64,000 bases of DNA from Mangrovivirga halotolerans (GTDB taxonomy: Bacteria > Bacteroidota > Bacteroidia > Cytophagales > Cyclobacteriaceae), in the NCBI RefSeq assembly GCF_026241165.1, contig NZ_JAPFQN010000010.1, positions 1-64,000 of the forward strand, read 5' to 3'. The notes beneath the pieces are model-generated. The model did no database searches. It had not been told where the DNA came from and saw only the letters and a list, made by a program, of their open reading frames with translations. Positions 7,193 to 14,841 of the stretch are shown here, piece by piece (within the stretch, counting starts at the first letter, position 1; the number at the start of each line of letters is the position of its first letter). The position numbers and the translations under genes are program-made.

Positions 7193-8365
7193 ATGATAGA
7201 GAAAGTACTACATGCAAGAAACCTGACAAAAGCCTATCGCCAAGTGGTGAGTAACAAGGGCGCAGCGGGCATTGACGGAATGAGAACAGATCAACTAGGC
7301 GATTACTTCGAACAGCATAGGTCTGGAATTATCCTCGATGTGCTAAACCGTAAATATTTGCCAGACCCGATCAAAGGAGTGGAAATTCCGAAGAGAAAAG
7401 GCAAAACCAGACTACTTGGAGTACCCACAGTAGTAGATCGCTGGCTTCAACAAGCAGTAAGTCAGCAACTAGCGACAAAGTTCGAATTAACATTTGAATC
7501 CGAAAGTTATGGCTTCAGACCACAGAAGAACACTCAACAAGCTGTTCGACAAAGCCTGAAATACATCAATGATGGGTGTCAGGATATCGTTGATATTGAC
7601 TTGAAGAGTTTCTTTGATGAAGTACAACACTACAAACTGCTACAATTGATCTATAATCGAATGGGATGCCATACAACCCTTTGGTTGATTAAAAAATGGC
7701 TTAGATCACCGATACAGATTAATGGTAGATTGTATAAGCGTAGAAGGGGCGTGCCTCAAGGCAGTCCCCTTAGTCCTCTGCTGTCAAATATCCTGCTTGA
7801 TCAGCTGGACAAGTATCTGAAAGTAAAAGGATATAAGTTCATCCGTTATGCAGACGATTTTAGTATTTACACAAAATCCAAAACGGAAGCGGAACGCATC
7901 AGCAGGGAAGTAGCCAATTTTCTAAATGGAAAATTAGAACTACCAATAAATAGACAGAAAAGTGGAGTAAGACGACCGAATACTTTTGAAGTGCTAGGTC
8001 ACGGGTTTGTACCGATTTACCAAAAGGGAAAACGAGGTAAATACCAGTTAGTAGCCAAACAAACAGCATGGGAAACCTTGAAACGCAAGCTCAAACAGAT
8101 TACCAGTAAAACTTTGCCATACAGCTTTCAGGAACGCATCCATAAACTCAAAGAAGTATATAGAGGTTGGATAAATAACTTCCGACAGGGAAGTATTAAC
8201 GCCAGACTTAAGAAACTTGATGAGTGGCTCCGATGCCGATTGAGATATTGTATATGGCATGACTGGAAAAAGTTAGAGCGAAAGCGTAAAAACCTAATCA
8301 GATTAGGCGTGAATCAAGGTCAAGCCTATGCTTGGAGCCGGACAAGAAATGCGAAGCATTCATGA
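7193..8365 (+). CDS. ltrA: group II intron reverse transcriptase/maturase, C-terminus disrupted
   Basis: This 390-residue intron-encoded protein normally promotes splicing and target-primed reverse transcription. Visible parts are the RT fingers-palm (GFRPQKN near 107-113, VDIDLKSFFD near 133-142), RRGVPQGSPLSPLLSN (184-199), catalytic YADD (219-222), and the X/maturase region (YRGWINNFRQG). No HNH endonuclease domain follows, as in class C. Reading stops at 8365 inside the first of two 50-nt insertions. Removing both (8349-8398, 8422-8471) restores a frame reading GGWAVAQSPILGTTITESRL through YYQKVKI. The last 30 or so maturase residues are therefore lost unless the insertions are bypassed or removed. 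Confidence 0.85.
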   Translation: MIEKVLHARNLTKAYRQVVSNKGAAGIDGMRTDQLGDYFEQHRSGIILDVLNRKYLPDPIKGVEIPKRKGKTRLLGVPTVVDRWLQQAVSQQLATKFELTFESESYGFRPQKNTQQAVRQSLKYINDGCQDIVDIDLKSFFDEVQHYKLLQLIYNRMGCHTTLWLIKKWLRSPIQINGRLYKRRRGVPQGSPLSPLLSNILLDQLDKYLKVKGYKFIRYADDFSIYTKSKTEAERISREVANFLNGKLELPINRQKSGVRRPNTFEVLGHGFVPIYQKGKRGKYQLVAKQTAWETLKRKLKQITSKTLPYSFQERIHKLKEVYRGWINNFRQGSINARLKKLDEWLRCRLRYCIWHDWKKLERKRKNLIRLGVNQGQAYAWSRTRNAKHS

Positions 8366-8398
8366 ATACGATTGAAAACTAAACAATACAATGAATAA
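8349..8398 (+). repeat. 50-nt insertion, copy 1, in the RT gene
   Basis: The segment starts ATGCGAAGCATTCATGAA and ends AATGAATAA. It interrupts the conserved maturase C-terminus between TR and GGWAVAQ and brings in a stop codon. A second insertion of exactly the same length lies 23 nt downstream and shares ATGC, GCATTCATGAA and TGAATAA. The boundary could be shifted by one base. Confidence 0.6.
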
Positions 8399-8421
8399 TG
8401 GGAGGCTGGGCAGTTGCTCAA

Positions 8422-8471
8422 ATGCTTTGCATTCATGAACTCCTTTAAAAATCAATTGAGAAAGTGAATAA
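8422..8471 (+). repeat. 50-nt insertion, copy 2, in the RT gene
   Basis: The segment starts ATGCTTTGCATTCATGAA and ends AGTGAATAA. It splits the codons for AVAQ and SPILG. It is about two-thirds identical to copy 1 with no gaps and has the same length, so the two are homologous but diverged. Confidence 0.6.
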
Positions 8472-8695
8472 AGTCCAATTCTAGGAACTACAATTACCGA
8501 ATCCCGACTCCGAAGAAAAGGCTATGAAAGCATGTTAAACTATTATCAGAAAGTGAAGATTTGAATTGACGAACCGCCGTATATGTTCACAAGCACGAGA
8601 GTGCGAAGGGAAGGGCATTGCCCCCGTACGTACGGTGGTGTGAGAGGCGCACTGGCAGTCAATTGGCTGTCAGCCGTCTACTCGATTAGTGGCTT

Positions 8696-9607
8696 TTATT
8701 CATTTTTCAATTTTATCAGCATAAACTGGTAAATCTCATATTCGTTCCTAAGTTTTTCACCAAAATCCAACCATCTATCTATTATTTGTTTGTTTGAATT
8801 AAGCTCGCTTTCCACAACTATATTCTCGCTCAGATTAGATAATAGAGATAATGATTCTTGAAGATTAACCATTTCCGTTGTAGGTTGACCATCTCTGAAT
8901 TTTAAGAAGTCATAAATTGTTTGTCCGAGATTTTGCTCATTATCAAGTTTGGTTGGTTCATGAAAGCAGATTTCTTTACCCGATTCTAAATAGCTATATC
9001 TGTGTTTATGCGTTGTAACCTTTGTATGAGGTGGAATAACAATATGCTCTCGAAGAATCGGAATATTTTGAAATCTGATACTCCCTGTTTGGGTTAAGAT
9101 ATTTTGTGTTTTTTCGAAAAAAAGGTCATGTCTATACCAATGCCAAGGTCTCCAAGATAATAAGGAAGACATATGCACTGCTAACAAATATGCTGTTCTA
9201 TTGAGGAATAATGGTGCTGTGTAAAAAGCCTTTCCTTTTCCTGCTTTATCCAATTTGTTTTTCAAATCAAAAAGTATATTGTGCTGGAAATCATTGTGTT
9301 TAGGTTTCTTTGCTCTTAATTCAAAGTATAATGTTCTTGGAGAACAGTTAGCCTTTAATGCTTTTCTATCTTTTATGAATTGTGCGGAGCTGTAATCAGG
9401 ATATGCTAAAGACCTTTTGAATTGAATGTATATTGGACTAATAGAATCAATTCTTACATCAGCTCCATAAATCCTTTCTTCACTCTTGGAAAGAGGAACC
9501 ATCGCAAAAGGAGCTCTTGGAAAGCGAGCAATAGTCAACATACTCTGAACCATAAAACCTACAAGGTCTTCTGTGAAATCTGGAATTATTTGGTTGGATT
9601 TACTCAT
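8696..9607 (-). CDS. hypothetical protein with a possible PD-(D/E)XK-like nuclease core
   Basis: This 303-residue soluble protein has no signal peptide. Near residues 45-68 it reads ERIYGADVRIDSI then IYIQFKRS, an Asp followed after about ten residues by a QxK strand as in some PD-(D/E)XK nucleases. This is a motif-level guess. The rest (WRPWHWYRHDLFF, ILREHIVIPPHTKV) is unrecognised. It forms a one-gene cassette: TTAGTGG at 8686-8692 and CCACTAA at 9621-9627 are exact reverse complements. Position next to Gabija suggests a defence role, but it is separated by its own attC-like site and need not be part of that system. Confidence 0.65.
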   Translation of the reverse strand: MSKSNQIIPDFTEDLVGFMVQSMLTIARFPRAPFAMVPLSKSEERIYGADVRIDSISPIYIQFKRSLAYPDYSSAQFIKDRKALKANCSPRTLYFELRAKKPKHNDFQHNILFDLKNKLDKAGKGKAFYTAPLFLNRTAYLLAVHMSSLLSWRPWHWYRHDLFFEKTQNILTQTGSIRFQNIPILREHIVIPPHTKVTTHKHRYSYLESGKEICFHEPTKLDNEQNLGQTIYDFLKFRDGQPTTEMVNLQESLSLLSNLSENIVVESELNSNKQIIDRWLDFGEKLRNEYEIYQFMLIKLKNE

Positions 9608-9620
9608 TTTGTTTTAATTA

Positions 9621-9757
9621 CCACTAACGGTTTGCAGCTAAGAAACGTGGGGCTTTTCGAGGCTCTATACTGTCCTCTCGTGACAAAGGTAGTCGCGAAG
9701 AACGAACTTTTCGGAAACCACTGTCAGCCCCATGTTTTCTTAGGTGCTGTTAGCTGT
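9621..9757 (-). repeat. attC-like inverted repeat between Gabija and the 303-residue gene
   Basis: CTAACGG, CAGC, CTAAGAAAC and GTGGGGCT on the left pair with AGCCCCATG, TTTTCTTAG, GCTG and TTAG on the right, enclosing a loop of about 70 nt. This long attC type (137 nt) shares its plan with the 6577 site. Its right edge GTTAGCTGT (9749-9757) matches the far end of the Gabija cassette. Confidence 0.65.
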
Positions 9758-9766
9758 TGCCTATTT

Positions 9767-11572
9767 TTATTTTAAAATGTCATACTCATATTCATACTTT
9801 GTTAAGTGAGGGGTTGGAGTCTTTCCCTCTGGTGCATGATAACTATGAACAGATCTAAATTTCTCAGAAATCAAGTGTAGATTTTTACGTGCTCTTGATG
9901 CCAAGACATATAAGAGTTTCTTTGAGTTTTCTTCACCGTCATTATCATTAAAATGAGGAACGTAATCATCCAATAGTGCAAAACCAATCATCGTATCATA
10001 CTCTTCACCTTTAACACCATGAATTGTGGAGACTGTAATTCCTTCTCTTTGCTTAAAAACCTTCCTGAAGTTACTAACCTCACCGATAAACGGGTTACCC
10101 TCTTTTATTAGTCTTTCAATTCTTTTTCTTGAACTTTCAAAAAATGAATTATGATGTTCTAGTAAGGCAGGGTGTCTTTTAATGTCAATTGAAAGTTGGT
10201 TACATACTTCATGAAAGACCTTTTCCAAATAAGCGAGCCCATCATTTTCATTAATCTCTATGGAATTACATATTTTTAAAAAATGCTTACTATTCAATTT
10301 GTCCACATCGATTCCTGCCAATTCTAGATCATTCAAAATTTCTTTACTCCATCTTAGACGCCTGACATACATATAAGGAGAAGGTTCGGTTAGAATTATT
10401 CTGGATAATTTGTACCAAAAGTTTTCTATATCTCTAGAAAATGGTGCCATTCCGGGACCGTCAAAACTGAAGTCTGGCATTTTAATCATTAATTGCCTAG
10501 TAATACTTGCTAAATGAATCCATTGTGGCGCAACTATACATATCTCGTTAGGCTGAATACCTTCCTCGTTTACATTAAATAGTATCAGTTTGGAAATTTC
10601 ATCAATTAACTCATCAACAGAAATGTTTGAATTAAATGTAATCTTACTTGGATAATCTTTATTAGGACTATGCGAGGTTATTTCATTTTCAAATGTTTTG
10701 AAATGTTCGAAATACTCTATTACCCTTTCTGATGAGCGGTAATTTTTAGTTAAGTTATTCTGAATTAGTTCGAATCCTAGTAAGTCTTCTAACTCTTTTT
10801 TTTCAATTGGGTATCCTCCAAGCGATTTATAAATAGATTGGTTGGGATCACCAACTATTAGAATCTTTGATGATCCATTGCTAGCCTTTAGAATGTAAGA
10901 GATTATGTGATACTGGATTTCTTTTGTGTCCTGGTACTCATCAATTAAAATGAATGGAAATAAATTGGAGAGAATTTTAGTTATAACAGGCTTTTTTCTA
11001 AGCAGGTCATGGCTAAGAAATAATATTTGTTCAAAATCGATTTGATTATTGTTTTCAAGTATTTTAAAATACTGACCAATAATTTTTTTTAAAGAATTGT
11101 GCTTACTTGAATCTAAACAGGTTAGATAATAATTATCTGGTTTAGCAATTATGCCACAATCCCAATAAGTTATTTTCTGATTTTTATAAGGCTTGCATAA
11201 TTCGCTAAGAATTTCCTCGGACTCATATGAATTGATAATGCGAAAACCATTTTTTAATCTATCTAAATATAGATGGTATGGCTTCAAAATCCATTCTAAA
11301 CAAAACGAATGAATTGTTCCTATCCATAATTGTTCTGTATTAACTCCTAGTAGTTCTACTCTGTCTCTAATCTCGTCAGCTGCACTGTTAGTATATGTAA
11401 TTGCAATAATAAATTCCTTATTGGTTCTAAGTCTGCTTAATTCATAAGCAATTTTAAAAGTCAAAGTCCTCGTCTTTCCACTACCTGGGCAAGCAACTAG
11501 TAAAAGGCTTTCAGGTTGTATTACAGCCTGTTCTTGTTCATTGTTCAAGTCACCTTTATCCCAAACGAACAT
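9767..11572 (-). CDS. gajB: Gabija protein GajB (UvrD/PcrA-like helicase)
   Basis: This 601-residue superfamily 1 helicase has Walker A ACPGSGKT (27-34), motif Ia ITYTNSAADEI, the Walker B box LIDEYQD, motif III VGDPNQSIYKSLGG, motif IV NYRSSERV and a late STIHGVKGEEYDTM (motif V). In Gabija, GajB senses or processes DNA ends and associates with GajA to degrade phage DNA. It is longer than the best-known GajB (about 490 residues). Its ATG follows the GajA stop codon with no spacer, so the pair is one operon read leftward. The stop lies ten bases from the cassette end. Confidence 0.9.
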   Translation of the reverse strand: MFVWDKGDLNNEQEQAVIQPESLLLVACPGSGKTRTLTFKIAYELSRLRTNKEFIIAITYTNSAADEIRDRVELLGVNTEQLWIGTIHSFCLEWILKPYHLYLDRLKNGFRIINSYESEEILSELCKPYKNQKITYWDCGIIAKPDNYYLTCLDSSKHNSLKKIIGQYFKILENNNQIDFEQILFLSHDLLRKKPVITKILSNLFPFILIDEYQDTKEIQYHIISYILKASNGSSKILIVGDPNQSIYKSLGGYPIEKKELEDLLGFELIQNNLTKNYRSSERVIEYFEHFKTFENEITSHSPNKDYPSKITFNSNISVDELIDEISKLILFNVNEEGIQPNEICIVAPQWIHLASITRQLMIKMPDFSFDGPGMAPFSRDIENFWYKLSRIILTEPSPYMYVRRLRWSKEILNDLELAGIDVDKLNSKHFLKICNSIEINENDGLAYLEKVFHEVCNQLSIDIKRHPALLEHHNSFFESSRKRIERLIKEGNPFIGEVSNFRKVFKQREGITVSTIHGVKGEEYDTMIGFALLDDYVPHFNDNDGEENSKKLLYVLASRARKNLHLISEKFRSVHSYHAPEGKTPTPHLTKYEYEYDILK

Positions 11573-13714
11573 TTATTGTAATTTTTTTAAGAGTGTAATT
11601 ATTTGATCGTCAGGAATAGTAGTTCTCAGCTCGGTAAGAAGTTTGTCAAGTGAAGATGCGCCCTGTTTGAAATCTGAAAGCGCTTTAATGCAAGTTGAAA
11701 AATCAAGTTTCTCATCTGCATCTTGATTCTTCAATATTCTATACTCCACAATGTCAGCAATGGTGTTATTTGAATATTCACCTTTCGCAAAAATTATCGC
11801 ATCTAAAATGTACTCAGGAATAGATGTTTGGAAATTAACATGCTTTCCTAGTAAAATAGAAAACCAACCTTTACCTTCTTTTTTTGCCATGGTTAAAACT
11901 CGTTTCCCAAAGATTGCGACGTTTTCAGATTCTAGTTCTTTTTTAATCGTTGTTTTAATTTGTGGGTCAGTATATACTTCATCTATAATTTCACAAACTT
12001 CCCAATCATTACCTTCCAAAACGAAATCTACTTCGAATGTGTACTTGGCGTAAAATGTTTTTAACCAATCATTATCTTTTTCAAACTCATCCAAAATGGC
12101 TTTCCTTTCTAAACCTTTTTTTCTTGAGTTTTCAACTCTGTTCTTATACTTTTTTATAGCATCACTGTCACCTTCAATAATTGAGGTATCGCAAATTGCA
12201 TCATCCAAATCTGTTAGAATGGCACACTTTCGGTGAATCCTATCATAATGAAATAACTGTGCTACGTTTTTAAAGCCTGTACTTCTAATATTTATTAAGC
12301 TTATTCCGAGTTCATCAAGACTCACTCCGAAGGCCTTTTTTACCATTTGTGGTATTAACAGCTCTTCAGCATCGCCTTCAACTAATATTACTCCTTTAGC
12401 AAATAAGAGATTTGTTCGGATGGCATCTAAGTATCTTTCAATTTGGTTAATCTCTTTTGGAGTCAATCCATTTGAAGGTTGGTATACCTCCGCATGGTTT
12501 AATTTCTTAGCAAGGATGTTAATGTTTTTTACGTTGCTAACTTCTGATATTTGTGTTGAATGGGTCGAGTAAATAATTTGAGTGTCACCATAGTCGAGTT
12601 TATCAAATAGAGTCTTTTGAATATGGTTATGAATATGAGCTTCTGGTTCTTCTATTACTAGAAAATTTGCAAATGTGTCTCTAGACTTTCGATACTTAAA
12701 TTCCAACAATTTAAGAGTTAAAAAAATTAGGTTTGCACCTCCCAAACTAAGTTCATGTATCCCTCCTTCATATTCTTCATCAGGTTCTCCGATAAATAGT
12801 TTCAAAGATTGTAACAGTTTATCAGCTTCATTTGGCAGGCTAGACTTAATAGATAGAGATGAAGGGGAGTACGTTAACCCAACTGCATCTTGAATGGTGC
12901 TCTTTATATCTTTCCTTATGTTTTGAACGTCATCTAACCCTTCTATTTCTTCATTTAGCTCTACAACTAAATCACTTATTGGCTCGTAATCTTCATCCTT
13001 TATTTCGCCACTTTTATTTTTCAAGAGAGTCAATAGTGGGTTAGTCCTGTTATTGTGAAAATCGCTCACAACATCTCTTAACGCTTGAATAAAGGTAAAT
13101 GACACCTCTTGAGAAATAGATAATTGATGAGGAATCTTTGTGCCAAATTTGGATGAATCAATCGTTGATGGAAATTCAACATTTTCAAAATCTCCAACTA
13201 ATTCTTTGTAAACAGCTGGGTCGTTAAAATCAGCAGTACTTTTTCCCGTAAAGAAGGTTTCATAATTATCACTAATCGTGATTTCTTCTAAAATACTATT
13301 CAAACCTTCGTGATCGCCCTTTTCAAGTTCAGATAACCTTTGTCTTATATCAGCTTTTGGCCTGAAAAAGAGATTGTATGAAGCTTTTTCTACATAATCA
13401 TCTTCTGCAATTCCCACTCCATGAACAAATAATGATTGGATTGCCTCTTCATCTGTGATCTCATTAAACTCTATGCTTATAATTATCCAATGTCCTTTCC
13501 AACTATCTCCTTCTAGTGTTCTATTAAAATCGTGCTCGTTAAGCTTGTAAGCGTAGTGCATTGAAGAGTCCTCTAATAGCAATCTGATTGCTTTGAAAAG
13601 ATTGGTTTTACCCGATCCGTTTTCTCCAATTATTGTATTGATACCCTTATTGAATAGAAACTTTGCATTTGCAAAATTCTTGTAGTTCACTAAGCTTACT
13701 CTTGAGATGTACAT
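11573..13714 (-). CDS. gajA: Gabija protein GajA (OLD-family ATPase/TOPRIM nuclease)
   Basis: This 713-residue OLD-family endonuclease has an N-terminal ABC-type ATPase with Walker A GENGSGKT (30-37), signature LSLGGANL, Walker B FLVIEEPEAHIH and STHS. A TOPRIM domain follows, starting with GVILVEGDAEELLIPQMV (catalytic Glu) and continuing to ILTDLDDA (DxD). GajA is a nucleotide-sensing DNA nickase that is released when phage replication depletes nucleotides. It is longer than the founding GajA (about 580 residues). Upstream are attC-like R4 and promoter-like module copy 4. With gajB it fills a cassette of about 4 kb. Confidence 0.92.
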   Translation of the reverse strand: MYISRVSLVNYKNFANAKFLFNKGINTIIGENGSGKTNLFKAIRLLLEDSSMHYAYKLNEHDFNRTLEGDSWKGHWIIISIEFNEITDEEAIQSLFVHGVGIAEDDYVEKASYNLFFRPKADIRQRLSELEKGDHEGLNSILEEITISDNYETFFTGKSTADFNDPAVYKELVGDFENVEFPSTIDSSKFGTKIPHQLSISQEVSFTFIQALRDVVSDFHNNRTNPLLTLLKNKSGEIKDEDYEPISDLVVELNEEIEGLDDVQNIRKDIKSTIQDAVGLTYSPSSLSIKSSLPNEADKLLQSLKLFIGEPDEEYEGGIHELSLGGANLIFLTLKLLEFKYRKSRDTFANFLVIEEPEAHIHNHIQKTLFDKLDYGDTQIIYSTHSTQISEVSNVKNINILAKKLNHAEVYQPSNGLTPKEINQIERYLDAIRTNLLFAKGVILVEGDAEELLIPQMVKKAFGVSLDELGISLINIRSTGFKNVAQLFHYDRIHRKCAILTDLDDAICDTSIIEGDSDAIKKYKNRVENSRKKGLERKAILDEFEKDNDWLKTFYAKYTFEVDFVLEGNDWEVCEIIDEVYTDPQIKTTIKKELESENVAIFGKRVLTMAKKEGKGWFSILLGKHVNFQTSIPEYILDAIIFAKGEYSNNTIADIVEYRILKNQDADEKLDFSTCIKALSDFKQGASSLDKLLTELRTTIPDDQIITLLKKLQ

Positions 13715-13765
13715 TTATGTGTTTCTTTTCACGTTCGTTTAATCAGTATCGAGTTTTCTAAGGTT

Positions 13766-13824
13766 ACAGCTAACGAAAGTATATGAGCCACTCTGTGCCT
13801 CTTATCCCATATATAGTTATCGTT
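13766..13824 (-). repeat. attC-like inverted repeat R4, upstream end of the Gabija cassette
   Basis: ACAGCTAAC (13766-13774) is the exact reverse complement of GTTAGCTGT at 9749-9757 (9 of 9). AACGA (13772-13776) pairs with TCGTT (13820-13824), and inner blocks ATATGAG and CTCTTAT pair loosely. Its core CCACTCTGTG is shared with R1 and R2. Confidence 0.6.
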
Positions 13825-13960
13825 GTTAATTTTGTTAATAAATCCTATTAAGCGACTAAAATAGCACTTTACTTTTTAATTTCTAATTTCCCTACTTGTA
13901 AATACCTTTTAGTAATATTTGGTAACCGGTTTTAATCCGAAAATCTATTTTTCTTTGTAA
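13825..13960 (-). promoter_or_regulatory. Conserved promoter-like module, copy 4 (upstream of Gabija)
   Basis: The minus-strand box TATTTTAG (13856-13863) is preceded at 19 nt by TTAG (one mismatch to TTTG). It keeps the module landmarks GTTAATAAATCC and GTAATATTTGGTAACCGG. It is the likely promoter source for gajA, 110-150 bp upstream, but is more diverged than copies 1-3. Confidence 0.4.
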
Positions 13961-14035
13961 TATTTTATGAATGGCTCTGAGGGCTTTGTGAATTTAGTAT
14001 TTTTTAATTTTTAGCTTATCAATGTTTGAAAGCAA

Positions 14036-14746
14036 TTAAAGGTAATTGTCCAGTACTTTAATGTTGGTCGGTATTACTTCAGGGATTTTATATAGCTTTT
14101 CTAGCTCAAAAGTTTTCCACTCTGAGGATGTTGCTTTATCATCATCTAAATGCGGATTGAATTTTTGAATGTTAACCTTTCTGGTAGAAAAATTAACGCT
14201 TATTGTCTCACGTTCACCACTTCCTCGGTGGGTATTGTCATGCTCGATTCCAATTAAATAAAAGTCGCCGTTTTGAAATCGAAATTTATAGTCTGTAGAA
14301 TACATATACCAGCTACCTGCATTTGCCCAGAAATAATATCCTACCTGTAGAATCCCATTGTTAATGCTAATACCGGCATAGGGGTCATCCATTGTCGGGC
14401 TAACATGTTCCGGTATAATGTCATCGACTTTACTAAACAGTTTCAGTCCTTTTTGTCCATTTAAGAAAATGTAAATTAATCGTTTATTAGCGTTTATAGA
14501 GTCACTGCCAAAACTGTCATTATCCGTTTTATAATCTGCTTTATTGTCACTTTGTGCCACCAGTATTAAATCAGCTAACCCATCTTTATTCAGGTCTCCA
14601 CTGGCTGTGTCTCTGACTATCCAGCCGGCAGGAATTTGATTTTCAACACCTACCTGTATTGTCCGATCCTGACCGAAACTACCTAACCCGATCAATAGCC
14701 CAAGTAATGAAAGGTTTATTCTAACTATGTTTAATACTGTATTCAT
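14036..14746 (-). CDS. secreted protein with an FG-GAP-like calcium-binding motif
   Basis: From the preferred ATG at 14746 (start of MNTVLNIVRINLSLLGL, a signal peptide ending SFG/Q) the product is about 236 residues. An in-frame ATG at 14773 would add nine residues that spoil the signal. The mature part has one FG-GAP/VCBS-type element, GDLNKDGLADLILV, followed by a beta-rich region (YYFWANAGSWYMYSTDYKF) seen in secreted proteins of unknown function. It is probably periplasmic or outer-surface. The gene downstream in the minus direction is Gabija, 320 bp away with repeats between. Confidence 0.65.
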   Translation of the reverse strand: MNTVLNIVRINLSLLGLLIGLGSFGQDRTIQVGVENQIPAGWIVRDTASGDLNKDGLADLILVAQSDNKADYKTDNDSFGSDSINANKRLIYIFLNGQKGLKLFSKVDDIIPEHVSPTMDDPYAGISINNGILQVGYYFWANAGSWYMYSTDYKFRFQNGDFYLIGIEHDNTHRGSGERETISVNFSTRKVNIQKFNPHLDDDKATSSEWKTFELEKLYKIPEVIPTNIKVLDNYL

Positions 14747-14841
14747 GTTCTGTAAGTTCTTAGATCCACTCATTTAAATCTAAAACCTGAAATGTGATTT
14801 CTGACAGCAGGGTTAGTGCACACATTCATTTTTAGTTTATG

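Larger units (their letters stand above)
6705..8686 (+). mobile_element. group II intron (class C-like, inserted in an attC-like core)
   Basis: The intron probably starts at GTGTGCCCGGCATGGGC (6705) and ends at ...CTACTCGAT (8686). The left ribozyme part includes GTGCAAGTCCC near 6764. The domain V-like stem pairs AACCGCCGTAT (about 8572-8582) with GTACGGTGGT (about 8631-8640), followed by GTGAGAGG and a domain VI hairpin. It encodes the reverse transcriptase at 7193-8365. The 5' splice site follows ACATTGT and the 3' exon is TAGTGGC, so it sits in the core of the attC-like site between two cassettes. Class assignment is by motif resemblance only, and exact ends are uncertain by a few bases. 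Confidence 0.8.

Noticed and set aside
7193-8365. Reverse transcriptase as a retron, DGR or Abi-type defence RT
   Set aside because: Domain V/VI-like RNA, splice-site context and the maturase domain identify it as a group II intron protein.
8349-8471. Programmed ribosomal bypass of the 50-nt insertions
   Set aside because: The length matches the T4 gene 60 gap, but in-frame take-off and landing codons do not match (AAT/ATG; CAA/TAA), so it is kept only as an idea in the finding.
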